DNA from: Tillus elongatus
Taxonomy: Eukaryota > Arthropoda > Insecta > Coleoptera > Cleridae
Length of the DNA stretch: 64,000 nucleotides
Direction of reading: 5' to 3'
Assembly: GCA_964006375.1 (NCBI GenBank)
Contig: OZ023263.1
Location: 138,169,173-138,233,172, forward strand
Below the pieces are notes generated by a model. It made no database searches, was not told where the DNA came from, and saw only the letters and a program-made list of their open reading frames with translations. Both the position numbers and the translations under genes were made by a program. Below are positions 13,163 to 26,839 of this stretch, one piece after another. Numbering within the stretch: the stretch's first letter is position 1; each line of letters starts with the position of its first letter.

Positions 13163-15176
13163 TCAAAGGAAAGACTGTCTCGGTGTTTGTTGGATTTCCT
13201 GCTTTATTTTTCTCCATTTATTCAACCCCATTTTTGTTGCTGTTGTTCCGATGGCTATTATGATCGCTACATATAGTAATATGGTCCATATACTCAGGTG
13301 GTGTAATGGTATTTTGATCGGTCCTGGTATGTTTTGTTTGATCGTTTGAAGTTGGTCTTGTATTTGATCGATGTTGTGTAGCTGTACATTGTCTAGTGTT
13401 AATACTTATTTATACTTATTTATTGTTTTCTTAATTATACAGCATGTCTCACAAAAAAGCTTAGCTTGTGCTTGCAAATGACATAATTTTAAACTTCTTC
13501 CAAAAAAATCAAACTGTCAATCGGTTTTCTTCTGTCACTTTCCAAATTTCCTCTGAACTTCTCTCCCCTGCAATCCCAAATCTCACCAATATATCCACTG
13601 TAGCATTTTATATTTAAATTTACTTTGGTATAAAAATAATTACTTTTCTACAACTATATCTCTCCAAAAAATTTAATTCTTCTACGACAAAAATTTGACA
13701 TTACATTTCTGACATTATTATTAGGTTACTTTTTCTGGAATTAATGGATCTTCTTGGTTTGGGGATTCTAATTTGGGTAGATTGAACAGTTGTTGAGTTT
13801 CAGATGTTGTTGGGCCGGTTTTATAAATTTTGTTTCCGATCTTTATTTGGCAATTTGGCTGAAGGTTGATTAGTTTGGTACCCTCTATGATCTTGGTCCA
13901 CTCTTGTTCCTGGCAAGTTAGTTTGGCATTTGTTTCCTCTGGTGCTATAACGATGTATTGACTGGTTCCATATCTTGAAACTGTTGGTTTATTAATTTTG
14001 ACTATTTCTTTACAGTTATTTATGGGTTTTTGAAATTTGATTAATTTGATTTCACATGGGTTTTGATCATTCATGGTGGTTGGATTGTCATCTTTACAGA
14101 AATACATTTGGTTCTTTAAATTTTGACATTCTTCATTGCGATATGCATATTGTTTACTGCTTAGGATCAGGTATCTAGTTTTAGGAATTATCATGGTGAA
14201 AATATTGGGATTTTTAGGGACGGGCAAAGTGTATACCTGATAATAATCATATTCTGATTCGTCTACTAGAGGTATCTCTATCTGAAACATAATTTTGAAA
14301 TTGTTTTGAACTGCTTTTATTTTAAATATTTTTTCGTGTAGATTTAGATCAGTGGTTAATATTAATTTTGCATTAGTTACATAATTTTGTATTTTATTGA
14401 TTTCTTTTATTATAGATTTTGGTTTTAACATTGACGTGTGAAATATTCCTAATTTTAAAAAAGTGATTGCATTTTCGGTTGTGCCAGTGCCTGAATATTG
14501 TTCAGTAAATGGCTTAACTGTGTGAGTAATTCCAGAATGTTTATGCATTGGTAATGAGTTAGTTGTTCGCTCCTAAGGCTATCGATTGTGTTTCCCAATT
14601 CGTTTATTCTATTCACTATTGTGTTTTGATTATGATTCAATTTGACTATTGTTTGGTTAAATTCATTTATTGCGTCAATCATGAGGGAATTTTGCGATTG
14701 AAAAAGTTCATGAATTTTATTTTGATCTGTTGTCGAAACCTCTATCGCCTGATATATACGTTCTCCGTCTTATGAATCTAGATTTCCTGCGATTGATTTA
14801 AATATAGAACCTAGTCCGTTTATTATGCCACGTTTCTGTCTGTTATTAAAAGTATTCATATTTGGAAAAATCCTATAAAATATATCATCTATGTTCTCTA
14901 TAGTAAAATTCAACGTTATTATGAAATTTTGATATTCAGAATGGTGGTCGGTTGTCATGAATTTAATAGTGTTTGCGTAGTGTTGCTTTATTTGGTCGTA
15001 GTCTATGTAATTGTGTCAACTCATGTATGTGCAGTAAATTCCATCTGTTAGTCTCCACGTATGCTGTTTCGATTTTTCTGGGTAGCATGCCTGGATTGTC
15101 TGTCAAGTCTTGTATTTGTCCATTGATTCTTGCTGTAAGGAACCTGAAAGGCGTAAATTTCGTAAATGGGCTCTAG
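13163..15176 (-). pseudogene. Errantivirus env pseudogene
   Basis: This is the envelope glycoprotein region, related in the family to baculovirus F proteins and serving membrane fusion. Pieces in three frames appear in order: an N-terminal segment (15176-14960), a segment (14958-14770) with a basic furin-like cleavage site RQKR and a glycine-rich stretch after it, a helical segment (14682-14455), the main ectodomain (14548-13721), and a C-terminal fragment (13405-13163) with one hydrophobic membrane span and a lysine-rich tail. Frameshifts near 14960, 14770 and 14560 and an unmatched stretch at 13410-13720 break it. No functional protein can be made. Confidence 0.82.
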
Positions 15177-16320
15177 TTTGTTCGTCATTTTTATGGTTTA
15201 TTAAAATAGCTTTGTTATGTTCTAGTAACGAAAATGGATTTTTATGTTTTTTGTGGAATCCCGGCGGAATCTTTTTATAGACATTGTCGCCTTCTTTGAA
15301 TGGTTGGTTAGTGTGTTTGTTCGTCCTTTGTAATGTTTTTATTTTCGAATTTTCGATCCGGCTTCTTACTATTTCGTAAATAATTTGCATTAAGTCTTTA
15401 TGTTGTACGTTGTACTCTTGGGTAATTATTACTTCTGGGTCATAGTTGAACATTTCTGGTATATAGCCAAATATTAAATCGAAAGGTGGTTTCAGTGTCT
15501 GTGAATGTATTGTCGAGTTATAAGCGAAGATACAGTATGGTATGAAGTCGGTGGGTTTCATATTATTAAATTTTGTCTTAAACAACCGATAATGTTCGAT
15601 AATCGTGCTGTGAAATCTTTCAATGGGTCCGTCTGATGTTGGATTTTGAGGTATGCAACTCTATTTGATATGCCGCCAGTAGTTCTTTTGTTACCAAGTT
15701 CTAAAACTCCGTACCTGGATCTGCAATTAGTGTTTTACACGCTCCATATTGTGAAAAATATTTGATTAGATTTTTCGCAATTTCTGTTGCACTTTTACTC
15801 TTGATAGGAAATGCTTGGCCAAATTTACTAAATTTATTGTTAGGAAGATGGCTTGTTCAATTTGGAATGTATCTATGTGTAGTATTTCTAACGGTTTGGA
15901 TGCTGTGGGGGTGTGTTCTAATGCGATTTGTACTGGGTTTCGGTTGTACTTGCATGTCTTGCATAATTAACAATTTCGTACATACTCTTCTATATGTTTC
16001 TTTAAGTTGGGATAGTGATGTTTTTTCTTTATTCTCAGGTATGTTTCTTCCGCTCCCCGGTGATTACTCTTTCCCTCATGATATTTTATGATCGTCTCGG
16101 TTAACTCGTCCTCGTTACTTTCATTCCTAATTTTCAAACATCTATAAAATTTGGGTGATTCCTCGTTATTAATTTTTATTGATTGCCGAACTTACTAGTT
16201 CGTAATCTTGTTCATTTACAAATACACAATAATATTTCCTCTGGGGTAAACAGTATTCTTTTATAAATTTTTCTATTTGGTTGGGTTCATTTAAATTAAA
16301 GTTTGCATATATGAAATTTC
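15103..16320 (-). pseudogene. Errantivirus integrase pseudogene
   Basis: Pieces of integrase lie in several frames. There is a zinc-binding HHCC-like stretch (around HHYPNLKKHI and CKTCKYNRNP, about 16020-15930), the first catalytic aspartate in LHIDTF (about 15880), the second in ADPG (about 15715), and the glutamate in GPIERFHST (about 15630-15605). The open C-terminal part runs from 15585 to 15103, with IFAYNSTIHSQT and PFDLIFGY. Multiple frameshifts and stops make it inactive. It overlaps the env start slightly, as is common in the group. Confidence 0.82.
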
Positions 16321-16321
16321 G

Positions 16322-17267
16322 TTAGTCTTTTCTGACTGAGAATATGTCTGGTTTGTCCGTATTTTTGAAAACTCTCTGATTGGTTTTGCTGTTAACGATT
16401 TTATCCTCGAGTATCGGTATACCGGGTGCTAAGTATAAGTCTGCATTTGAATTAGCTGTTTCATCATCGTCAATTTCTATTATTTCCTCCTCTTCGTCAA
16501 TATTATTGGCCATTGATTGGTTATCTATGTCCAGTGGGTTTATTTCTACTCTGGAAAGTGCATCTGCTGCGCAGTTGAACTTTTCTTACTTATACTCGAT
16601 TTTAAATTCATATTCTTCTAGTTTTAATCTCAAACGGAGTAATTTTCTGTTTGGTTTTTTTAAAGAAAATAACCATTTTAATGGTTTATGGTCTGTATAG
16701 ATGGTGATTTTCCGTCCGTTCAAGTATGGTCTGAAATAATTTGTTGCCCACACGATGGCTAATAACTCCTTCTCTATCGTGCTGTACCTATATTCTGTTT
16801 CGTTCAATGTACGACTGGCGTAAGCTATCGGGTGGTGCGAATTTGGTTCACCCTGGCTTAATATTCCAGCTATCGCTACATTGGAAGCGTCTGTTGTTAA
16901 TATAAAATCTTTGGAAAAATCTGGTGGTGTCATTTATTTGTCGGTCTAATTCTGGTTTATGTACGTAAGGGTATCTGTATAATTTAGAATGGACGGGTAT
17001 GTCATCGGTCGTCCTTATTCGGTGTTTTATTACATTGGTGTGAGTCAAACGTTCATTTTTATTTAGAAAGCTGTCTTGATATTCCAACAATAAATTGAAT
17101 AATACTTGCTTCTTTTCATCGTTTAAATAATCCGTATCTATTTGCTCGATTATTGCTTTTTCATTTATAATTTGTTTTTGGTTGCCCCTCGAATTTTTTA
17201 TATTTATATTGTTCATCCGAACTGCCTGTGGAATATTATTCTGTTTAACGGCCGGTTTATATGACAT
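16322..17267 (-). pseudogene. Errantivirus RT/RNase H region with the RT core deleted
   Basis: The frame from 17267 carries the segment just before the RT domain (IKHRIRTTDDIPVHSKLYRYPY, HKPELDRQI). At about 16930 it jumps directly to [17 protein letters not shown], the start of the RNase H domain. The YxDD catalytic block and the rest of the RT palm are missing, a loss of roughly 200 residues judged from family organisation. RNase H then reads open to about 16586 ([24 protein letters not shown]). A further fragment follows at 16513-16322. The deletion alone explains loss of mobility. Confidence 0.88.
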
Positions 17268-17399
17268 TCGTTTCTGGCTATCTAGTGTTTCAAAAGCGTA
17301 TTGTCTGTTTAATCTGCTGACTGGCTTATTATGTATGTTTATTTAGCTTTGTTCGGTGTCATTTAATATTCGGTTTACTATGTCAAGTTCATTATTATT

Positions 17400-17620
17400 T
17401 ACATAGAGTGATTATTAAAATTAAAAAGACAAAACTCTTGTGTCTTATCTGAAATTGAATTAAGTTTAATATTTGCACGTTTCAAATGTTTCGACGTGCT
17501 GTGAGCAGTCCGTATAATTAGAGGCTGTTCGTATACGTTGTCTGAAAATTTATAGTATGCTACTATGGGATTCAAAAGATTTTTTGAAGAGCCCGAATCT
17601 AATAAAAGTTTACCCTAGAT
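17400..17620 (-). pseudogene. Errantivirus aspartic protease remnant
   Basis: The minus-strand translation near 17610-17585 reads KLLLDSGSSKNLLNP, with the DSG catalytic motif of retroviral-type proteases. It lies between gag and RT, the expected place. Stops follow near 17400. Confidence 0.75.
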
Positions 17621-17812
17621 TTCTTTGAGTTATATATAAGGTAAACGGCTTAAGGCGCTAATATTGTTTATTTTTATTACGATTCTTGCGTTGAGGTGCC
17701 GGCAATGGGTAAATTTTGTTGTTGAATATCGTATATTTCTGCTAGCGAATTTTCATGGTTTATTTCATACTATACATTATTTATTTCGTAATTTACTTCG
17801 TTTACACTGCTA

Positions 17813-18754
17813 TCAAAAATTTCCGTGTTTATTTAGGTGAGATGTGTGCCTCTGTGGCTGCTGTAGCAGTCTTGAGTTAGAGCTACCTAATTCCATCGGC
17901 TTCGAGTAGGTTCGGTTTATGTTTTGATTTGCATGGGGTCGTCCCTTTTGATTTAAATGATTATTGGAGTTGGGTCTTCTGAATTGGTTCGAGATATTTT
18001 GTCTAGGCGTAAATTGCTGATTTTGTTTGCGTTGGAACTTTGTTTGTTTAAATTGCTTGTTATTATTTTGCTGAAAAGGTCTGAAATTCGGTTGAAATGG
18101 TCTCTGAAATTGGACGTTATAAAAAGGTGGGTTTCTTTGTTTTTGGAAGGGTGTTCGGTTCTGTCCTTCTTGTCTGTTATTACAAAAAAATTTATGTATC
18201 GTTTTATCTCTATAATCAATGTTTTCTTCCGCAAATACGAATTTTAATGCTTGTTCTATGCTCTCTGGACTTCTGGATCTGAACACGATACCAATCGGAT
18301 CCCTTAATCCACCTAAAAATGCTTCAAAGTTTGATTCTGGTAAATATTCATTTTAATTACCCGTACTCCCTCATTGTTTTCGTTAGCAATTAAATTTGAT
18401 ATAAGTAATGGTTCTATATGACGGCACCGTTTAGCGAATGATTTGCTGCTTCAGTGTCAACATCTCGGCCAGTAGGCTAGTCATCACGCTGATCAGTAAA
18501 GTTCTGCACGATTGCACTTCTCAAGTCTGCCCATGAATTTATAATCTTAGTATCAACAATGAGTCGTGCTGTTCTTGTTAAGTTAGTTTGTATATAATTT
18601 ACTTAAGAAAGAATTCCTTAAATTGGTCTGTCATGTTGCTACTATTATTACTGGTATTTAAATGGTTTTCTGTTATAATATTATCACTGATACTAATTGA
18701 TGTCAGTCTATACTCTATATTCAATAAACTTTGTTCGTCTTCTGAATCAGACAT
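17813..18754 (-). pseudogene. Errantivirus gag pseudogene
   Basis: It starts with MSDSEDEQSLLNIEYRL at 18754, is then broken by stops, and is open again from 18286 to 17813. The open part is extremely rich in Asn, Gln, Arg and Phe with no zinc knuckle. This is typical of errantivirus nucleocapsid regions, which bind RNA through basic residues. The protein would form the particle shell. Confidence 0.75.
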
Positions 18755-18960
18755 ACATTACATCAAGATACACATATATATGGAAAAATATTGCAGGAAA
18801 TTTAAAAATGGGATAGCAGTAAACAACTTGCAATAATATGACGGTTTCAGCTCTCATTTGACTGCTTGGCTACTGTTTCTGCTCTGACTTGGATCTGCTT
18901 GGCTCGAATTGGTTATTGAGCGTCAATACGCTTAAAAATCAATTTGATTTTGATTTTCTA

Positions 18961-18981
18961 ACCAATACTAACGACTGCGCC
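18961..18981 (-). promoter_or_regulatory. Primer-binding site of the errantivirus
   Basis: Directly after the 5' LTR the minus strand reads GGCGCAGTCG, with a T available from the LTR end to give TGGCGCAGTCG. This resembles the tRNA-Ser-type sites of 17.6/297-like elements. The tRNA identity is tentative. Confidence 0.6.
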
Positions 18982-19405
18982 ACTTAACTTTACGGTTAAG
19001 ACGTTTGAATTTTAAAAAACAATTTATTCACTACTTTACAAAATGACTACTTAATACAATAATAATATAAAATTAGATACAATTATAAATATCAACATAA
19101 GTGTGATATGAAAAAGGTTAGCACACGATGTGCCTGGCTTAACTTGGAAACAAGTATGAACGACGCTATGCAGGCGTTCAGTCTATTTATAACAACTCCC
19201 CCGGGAGTGGCACTATTGTCTTCCCGAGATGACTTTAGGTTTCGCTGACTCTGTTTCCCTCTGTGATCGTTTGTTTACTGCGTCGTCCAAGGTTTGAAAA
19301 TCAGCTTGTTTGAAGGCGCCTTCTATCCTCCTGATGACTCTGCTATTCTGTAATGGGAAGACGACTTCGTGTTACAATGGCTTATTGTTGGTGGTCCATT
19401 TATCT
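18982..19405 (-). repeat. Errantivirus 5' LTR
   Basis: This 424-bp LTR matches 12695-13119, with substitutions and small indels along its length. Confidence 0.93.
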
Positions 19406-19723
19406 CGCGATATTTAAGGAAGCTCACGTTCTTTTTTGATCTATAAATTCACTATGTGAACAAGCACAACTGGGGAAAAACCAATAACTATCGTACATCT
19501 TTAAAAAAACTGTTGCGCACACAATATTAACTTTAAGAGAGGATGAATATTTCAACTAAAATTCTACATAAAAACAAGTATTTATGTTGATTTCTTAGGT
19601 ACAAAGCAAACGAAAGGGGATTTTTAAGTCGAGAACTCAACGTAGAGCCTAGTATCTGGATAGACCGACTGAGTTATTGTCAATAATTTATTATTCTGCC
19701 CGACAGATTAGGAGTGTTTAGCT

Positions 19724-20575
19724 CAGGGATGGGGAAACTACGGCCCGCGGGCCATCTCCGGCCCGAGAAGCGTTGGAATCCGGCCCGCGACCATCAAAGT
19801 CAGAAATTTCATTCTCATTGGCAGTGCACGGCTCCCATAAAACAATCACGTATTGTTTTGCTAGCGCGGGCGGTACGAGTGACAACCAAACTCCGATCCG
19901 ATTGCTGCAGCTTGCGCGGACGCGCGCGGTCGTCCGACACTCCCGGGCGCCCTCCCTTGGCTGCCCGTGTCCACTCCGCCGGCCGCACTGCCGCAGTCCG
20001 AGTTTTGTCTTACTTCAAATCCCATGTTTGTACGCCTACTTATGAAATTATAACAGTCAGCTAACAGACGGTGACATTTTTAAATCCGCAAGGTAAGATG
20101 TAATTATATACTTTGTATGTAAAATCTGAAAACAGTTTGTTCAGATAATAATATACGAGTAGCGTAAATTTCATCACTTTTTGTTTCTTAAAATGATTTG
20201 ATTGTAAGATATGTTTGTTTGGGCGATGTCTTTTGTTGAAACGCAAAAAAGAGAAGTTACGTGGACAGCAGAACATGTTCGTCTTATGATGCAATCATGC
20301 AGAAGCACAAACAGTTCCACATATCACATTCACATGTCCCCACAAATACTAGAGCTCCTCAACCTTCTACTTCACAGCAAACTTAAAAGTTTAACTGCAA
20401 TTAGATAAGTTATTTTGTAATATATATTGCACCATTACTTAGTGGTTCAGAAAATACATATCAATATTTTTATTTCAGTATATAATATAATATAGATAAA
20501 AATTCAACAACTTGGCCCGCCATATATTTCGATAGTAAATATTGGCACGCGAAGGAAAAAGTTTCCCCATCCCTG
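19724..20575. mobile_element. Non-autonomous hAT element (hAT-2), 852 bp
   Basis: The ends CAGGGATGGGGAAACT and AGTTTCCCCATCCCTG are inverted repeats, with one extra base in the second copy. An exact 8-bp duplication GTTTAGCT lies at 19716-19723 and 20576-20583. The GGCCCGCGGGCC just inside is typical of Charlie/Tip100-like hATs. The interior holds a GC-rich block (about 19860-20000) but no recognisable transposase. It sits inside the inverted arm of PLE-1, whose sequence is continuous across it. Confidence 0.93.
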
Positions 20576-20781
20576 GTTTAGCTGGTCAAATGCAAAGTGA
20601 GAATAAAGGGCTTGAAATTAAAGGTGCCGCACGATTCAATGACGTTTTGTTCTTAATCGACCTTAATATATAAACGCTTTCATAAGCATCAAGCATAGTT
20701 TGGTGCCTTGACATTTTTGACAAGTTTCAAATTTTCCTTGTCAATGTGGTGATTATTATCCGATATATGTTGTACCACACA

Positions 20782-20949
20782 TTCACTATGTGAAAACTGA
20801 ATCCTGTGATGAGCACTGATAAGTACACTTGGAGAACCCAAATCACCACAACACATGTTTTTTAAATACCTTACGATCATTTCACAGACTTGGGTTCTCC
20901 AAGTGTACTTATCAGTGCTCATCACAGGTTCCAGTTTTCACATAGTGAA
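20782..20949. repeat. Hairpin joining the inverted arm and body of PLE-1
   Basis: 20782-20840 is nearly the reverse complement of 20890-20949 (CACTATGTGAAAAC to GAGAACCCA against TGGGTTCTCC to TTTTCACATAGTG), with a loop of about 49 bases. It marks the point where the inverted copy of the 3' repeat meets the forward element. Confidence 0.88.
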
Positions 20950-21139
20950 TTATGGCTCTCAGGTCAACGGAACTGAATCTAAATAGAAAGCTAAGTACTA
21001 AGATTAGATTTTTAGGTGCTGATATTGCCTTTTTAAAATCATGCAAACAAATCAGTTTTCCCTAATTTCATTAATTTTAATGTTAAAATTTCTATTAACA
21101 CAAAAATTGGTCAAAAAGTTATAAACTTTGCTAAACAAA

Positions 21140-22541
21140 AATGGTTAGATTTGGAAATGCAATATCTGTACTCAAAACTTGGTAGTTTAGAAATACAAGC
21201 TTATAGTTTGTTTAAAAAGTTAACATTTCATTTAGATAACCTAGAGTATGATGAATGGTGCAATTTTCAGAGGAACATGTTCATAGTCATTAACGCTAAG
21301 TTAATTAAGAAAATGAATATTCAGAATAAAAAATTAAAGAACTTGTAAATGATCAGATTAAAATTGAAAAATCAGTTTCTCGGATAATTGACCTTGTAGA
21401 AAATATTTCTTCGCAGTCGTTTAACAAAAATGAGATGGACCTCTTAAACAGAGGGTTAAAATTCGGGTTACAGTCACAAAAAGAAGAACTTTTAGATGTC
21501 ATTGCTATTATAGAAACGGGAATTAAAAAGTTACCTGAATCTTCAAAAAACTTTATTCGTGAAGGATGCAAAAAGTAAATCTCTAAAAATTTGAAAGAAA
21601 ATAAGTCCACAAAGAACAAGAATTATAATCAAATGAAAATAGTTAAACGATTGTGAGAAAAGGACTGTTTTTATATAAAGGCGGATAAAGGCAAAAAAGG
21701 TGTGATAATGGACAAAAGTGATTATAAAGCGCTAGTGAGTAATGCAATAGAGACAGGACCGTATAGAAAATTAGATAAAAATCCGCTACCAAAAATGATT
21801 TACTAAGTAAAAAATAGTTTAAAGAAGTATCCAAATCTCATAATAAAGGATTTAGGAAGACGTTTACAAGTTGCTAATCCTAAAGTCCCCAAAAAATATT
21901 GTCTCCCAAAAATTCATAAAATTAGGCCTATGGCTATAGATTCTCCAACATATAATCTAGCACAGTGGTTGTCAAATGAGTTTAAAAGCCTACCTATTAA
22001 ACAAAAAAGTTGCTCGGTGCTAAATTCACTTGAATTCATTAATAAAATTATAAGATGTTAAATTCCTGGAAGGTGAGATTTTGATATCATTTGACGTGGC
22101 GTCATTTTTTCCTAGTGTACCCACAAAAGAAACGCTGGTGTATTTGGAAAAATTGTTAAAATTGAACAATATAAGTGAAGACGTCTGCAAAGAATATTTA
22201 ACTCTAACTAGCCTTTGTATAAAACAAAATATTTTCCAATTTAACAATGCGTTTTTTGAACAAACTGAAGGCACGGCAATAGACAATCCATTATCTTCTT
22301 TTCTTACAGACTTCTTTATTCGTAGGTTTGAGAGGGATTGAAAAAATAAAATTGGGTACTTCCCTAGAGTTTGGTTTCGTTACGTCGACGATATTTTTGC
22401 AGTGTTTGACACAAATATATGCAAGGTTGAAGAATTTACTGAAAAACTAAATAGTCAATTTGATTCAATAAATTTTTTCCAGGAAATAGAAATCAACAAT
22501 AAACTTCATTTTCTAGATGTACTAGTTATTAAAAATAAAAG
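21140..22541 (+). pseudogene. Penelope-like reverse transcriptase pseudogene (PLE-1)
   Basis: Fragments in shifting frames give the order of a PLE RT. First is a helical N-terminal region, then ADKGKKGVIMDKSDY, PKKYCLPKIHKIRPM (about 21890), SFDVASFFPSVP (catalytic aspartate, about 22085), a segment in the place of the template-grip motif, FRYVDDIFAVF (about 22378) and LHFLDVLV. It stops abruptly at 22541 because another element is inserted there. The RT would copy element RNA at a nick. Several stops and shifts make it inactive. Confidence 0.85.
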
Positions 22542-22542
22542 C

Positions 22543-22913
22543 CTAGACGCAGCAAGTGCGTTATGGTAGTGAATTTTCATAGAAATGATCTGGGCCAACA
22601 TATTTTAATATAACTTTTTTCTTGTAACATAGAAATCTAAATTTTGGTGTATAGTTTACTTTTTATATCGTAAACATACCTACCAAATTTGGTTATCATA
22701 GCTTTTTTTATTTTTTGAGATAAATTTTTTTCGAATGAAAACTGAAAATTTTCCCGGAAAACCTGTCCGATTTTCCTGACTAACGAACTTATCCAAGCCA
22801 TTTACAAAACGAAGGTACTCACCAAATTCGTCCCATTATTTTTTGAGTTATCCGTGTGACACACACACACACGCGCGCGCGCGCACGCGCGCCAAAACAC
22901 ACACAGGCAGGCA

Positions 22914-23008
<95 letters not shown>

Positions 23009-23136
23009 ATTAAAATTGAAACTTACCCCGGATATGGGTTCTAGGGGTCCTAATTCGCGCTCAATTGCAAAAATTATTTCAAAATTCAAAAGTTGGGATC
23101 TCTCCCATAGTGAATATTTTCTACGAAAATTCACCA
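22543..23136 (-). mobile_element. Microsatellite-bearing element, copy D
   Basis: This is a complete copy in reverse orientation. It has the end CTAGACGCAGCAAGTGCG with TTATGGTAGTGAATTTTCAT, the right block (CGAACTTATCCAAGCCATTT, GAGTTATCCGTGTGACACAC), an (AC/GC)n tract, GGCAGGCAG, about 87 bases of (AT)n, the left block (ACCCCGGATATGGGTTCTAG, GGGATCTC), and the near-palindrome TAGTGAATATTTTCTACGAAAATTCAC at the edge. It interrupts PLE-1 between its RT and endonuclease regions. Confidence 0.88.
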
Positions 23137-24110
<974 letters not shown>

Positions 24111-24112
24111 TA

Positions 24113-24790
24113 ATGACGCTTGAATTTTTCTACAAGAAGAAAACTGCCACTATTAGTTACATTCCAAACGACTCACATCATACGTTTGCACAAAAAAAAA
24201 CGGCTAGTTTAAATTTCTTGGTAAACAGATTGATAAATTGTCCGTTAAGTGAAAGTAGATTTAATATAGAATTAAAGTACATAAAAAACGTGGCGAGATA
24301 TAACGGTTATTCGAATTGTTTAGTGAAAAAATTGGTTAACAAACACAAAACAAAAAAAAAAGATATCTGAATGCACGACATTTAAGAAAGATAAAATAAT
24401 GAAAAAAATTGTGTCTACCTGATACAAAGGATTTGGAAAGTATTTTTAAGAAAGGCGATTTACATTTGACTTATTCGACGAAAAGTAATTTAGAAGATTT
24501 GTTGGGTAATATCAAAGACAACGCCACTGAAATGTCGGGTATTTATTAGATAGGTTGCAAAGATTGTAATCTTAAATACGTGGGTCAAACCAAGAGAAAC
24601 ATAGCCACCAGATTTCGTGAATATCTCGCACATTTACGATATGGTACGGTAGACAAATCATGTGTGGCACAACATATATGGAATAATAATCATCACATTG
24701 ACAAGGAAAATTTGAAACTTGTCAAAAATGTTAGACATCAAACTATGCTTGATGCTTATGAAAGCCTATATATCAAGGTCCATTAAGAAC
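24113..24790 (+). pseudogene. Penelope-like GIY-YIG endonuclease region (PLE-1)
   Basis: The first fragment (24113-24370) continues the PLE polyprotein after the RT (FFYKKKTATISYIPNDSHH, corresponding to FRKPTYTDTTIPYDSCHP of PLE-2). After stops, a GIY-YIG-like start is seen with G-I-Y changed by a stop (about 24537). It is followed by CNLKYVGQTKRNIATRFREY with the conserved YVGQT and R...R.EH-like residues, then CVAQHIWNNNHHID. The nuclease would nick the target to prime reverse transcription. Confidence 0.85.
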
Positions 24791-25530
24791 AAAACGTCAT
24801 TAAATCGTGCGGCACCTTTAATTTCAAGCCCTTTATTCTCACTTTACATTTGACCACCTAAACACTCCTAATCTGTCGGGCAGAATAATAAATTATTGTC
24901 AATAACTCGGCCGGTCTATACAGATACTAGGCTCTACGTTGAGTTCTCGACTTAAAAATCCCCTTTCGTTTCCTTTGTTTTTATGTAGAATTTTAGTTGG
25001 AATATTTATCGTCTGTTAAAGTTAACATTGTGTGCGAAACAGTTTTTTTTAAATGCGCGGTAGTTATTGGTCTTTTCGCCAGATGTGCTTGTTGGCGCTC
25101 ATCACGGGCTCCAATATTCACATAGTGAATTTATAGAACAAAAAAGAACGTGAGTTGCCTTACATTTCGCGGCACCTTTCATTTTAAGCCCATTATCCTT
25201 TAAATTAGACAAACGCTCATAAATTTGTCAACCAGAAGATTAAAGTAGTTCGTCGACCTCGTCCGTGCAATATTGATACAATAGACAAACGACGGGTCTC
25301 CGACTACAATTTTTACCTCGGCTTAGTTCGTCTACCTAGGTGTGAAATAAATACATTGTAGCTGTTAATTTAGTGTAGAATTTTTTCATCCTCTGATGAT
25401 ACTGACGTGGTCAGTGAAACAATCGTAAGGTATTTCAAAAATATGTGTTGTGGTGATTTGAGTTCTCCAACTGTACTTATCAGTGCTCATCACAGGTTCC
25501 GGTTTTCACATAGTGAAATTTGTGTAAAAG

Positions 25531-25870
25531 AATTTTCTTTTGAACCCTAAAATAAAATGTAATCTCTGTAGAGAGGGAGATTAAATAGCTGTGGCAAAGA
25601 AAAATAAGAAACCACAGATAAATATTTATTGTCAGTAACATAAACGAACAGAATTGTACATTATAAGAACACTGACTACAGTTTCATTGACTAAGTATAT
25701 GTGAACAGTGATAGTTTGAGCATATTTGCTAGAAGTTTAAGATTTATTGGAACATTATAACGAGTGGTCCAAAATTAAAATACTCTTAAACTGAAATTAT
25801 TTAAAATATACAAATATATAACCATATAAATCACAATATAAAATACGTTAAATAGTAACAAAATACTACA
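25531..25870. other. Unassigned AT-rich sequence
   Basis: I see nothing recognisable in this stretch. It may partly belong to the PLE-2-family fragment that follows. Confidence 0.4.
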
Positions 25871-25871
25871 T

Positions 25872-26158
25872 ACAGACTTGGAGACTACTTCTCTGGCTTC
25901 ACTGTTGGTTTTTGTAGGTGAAGGACGTAGCCAGCGCGTGAGCTAACTGGAGCAAGTGGCCCTTTGAATTCTGGAAGTTCTAGGATGTTCTTCAATGCTT
26001 CTGTGACTATAGTTTCGCTGCTTGACAGCATTTTCAGACAGATTAAAATTGAATTAGTGCGCAATCATGACAACTACAAATAAATATCTGTTGCTATGTT
26101 ATGATATTATGTTTTGTTCAAAAATTTTTTATCAAATTGAAAATAAAATGAAACACAT
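25872..26158 (-). mobile_element. Penelope-like (PLE-2 family) 3'-end fragment
   Basis: It is the reverse complement of the 3' region of PLE-2 (about 34540-34830). The match runs from CAGACTTGGAG through CTTCACTGTTGGTTTTT, GACGTAGCCAGCGCG and CTGCTTGACAGCATTTTCAG to AACATAGCAATAG-type sequence. No coding part is included, so it is a short 5'-truncated copy. Confidence 0.8.
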
Positions 26159-26246
26159 TTTTTGCCTTTCCTTAGTAATTCCAAAATCCGGTAAAATAAC
26201 TCTCCATTCTATTTCCGAATTCCTCCCAGCTCTTCTGCTTCTCTGT

Positions 26247-26820
<574 letters not shown>

Positions 26821-26839
26821 CTTTTTATCATTACTTTCA

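Larger units (their letters stand above)
12695..19405 (-). mobile_element. Errantivirus-like (Ty3/gypsy with env) LTR retrotransposon, defective
   Basis: Two LTRs of about 425 bp in direct orientation bound a minus-strand gag-pol-env order. The 4-bp target duplication CGCG lies at 12691-12694 and 19406-19409. Rejoining these flanks gives the continuous PLE-1 sequence, which proves the insertion. Errantiviruses are endogenous retroviruses of insects that insert with 4-bp duplications. This copy is dead: gag, integrase and env are shifted or stopped, and most of the reverse transcriptase domain is deleted. The two LTRs differ at many positions by eye, so the insertion is old. Confidence 0.92.

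Noticed and set aside
19724..20575. GC-rich block as a CpG-island promoter
   Set aside because: The GC-rich part is internal to a hAT element with clear ends and duplication; no gene follows it.
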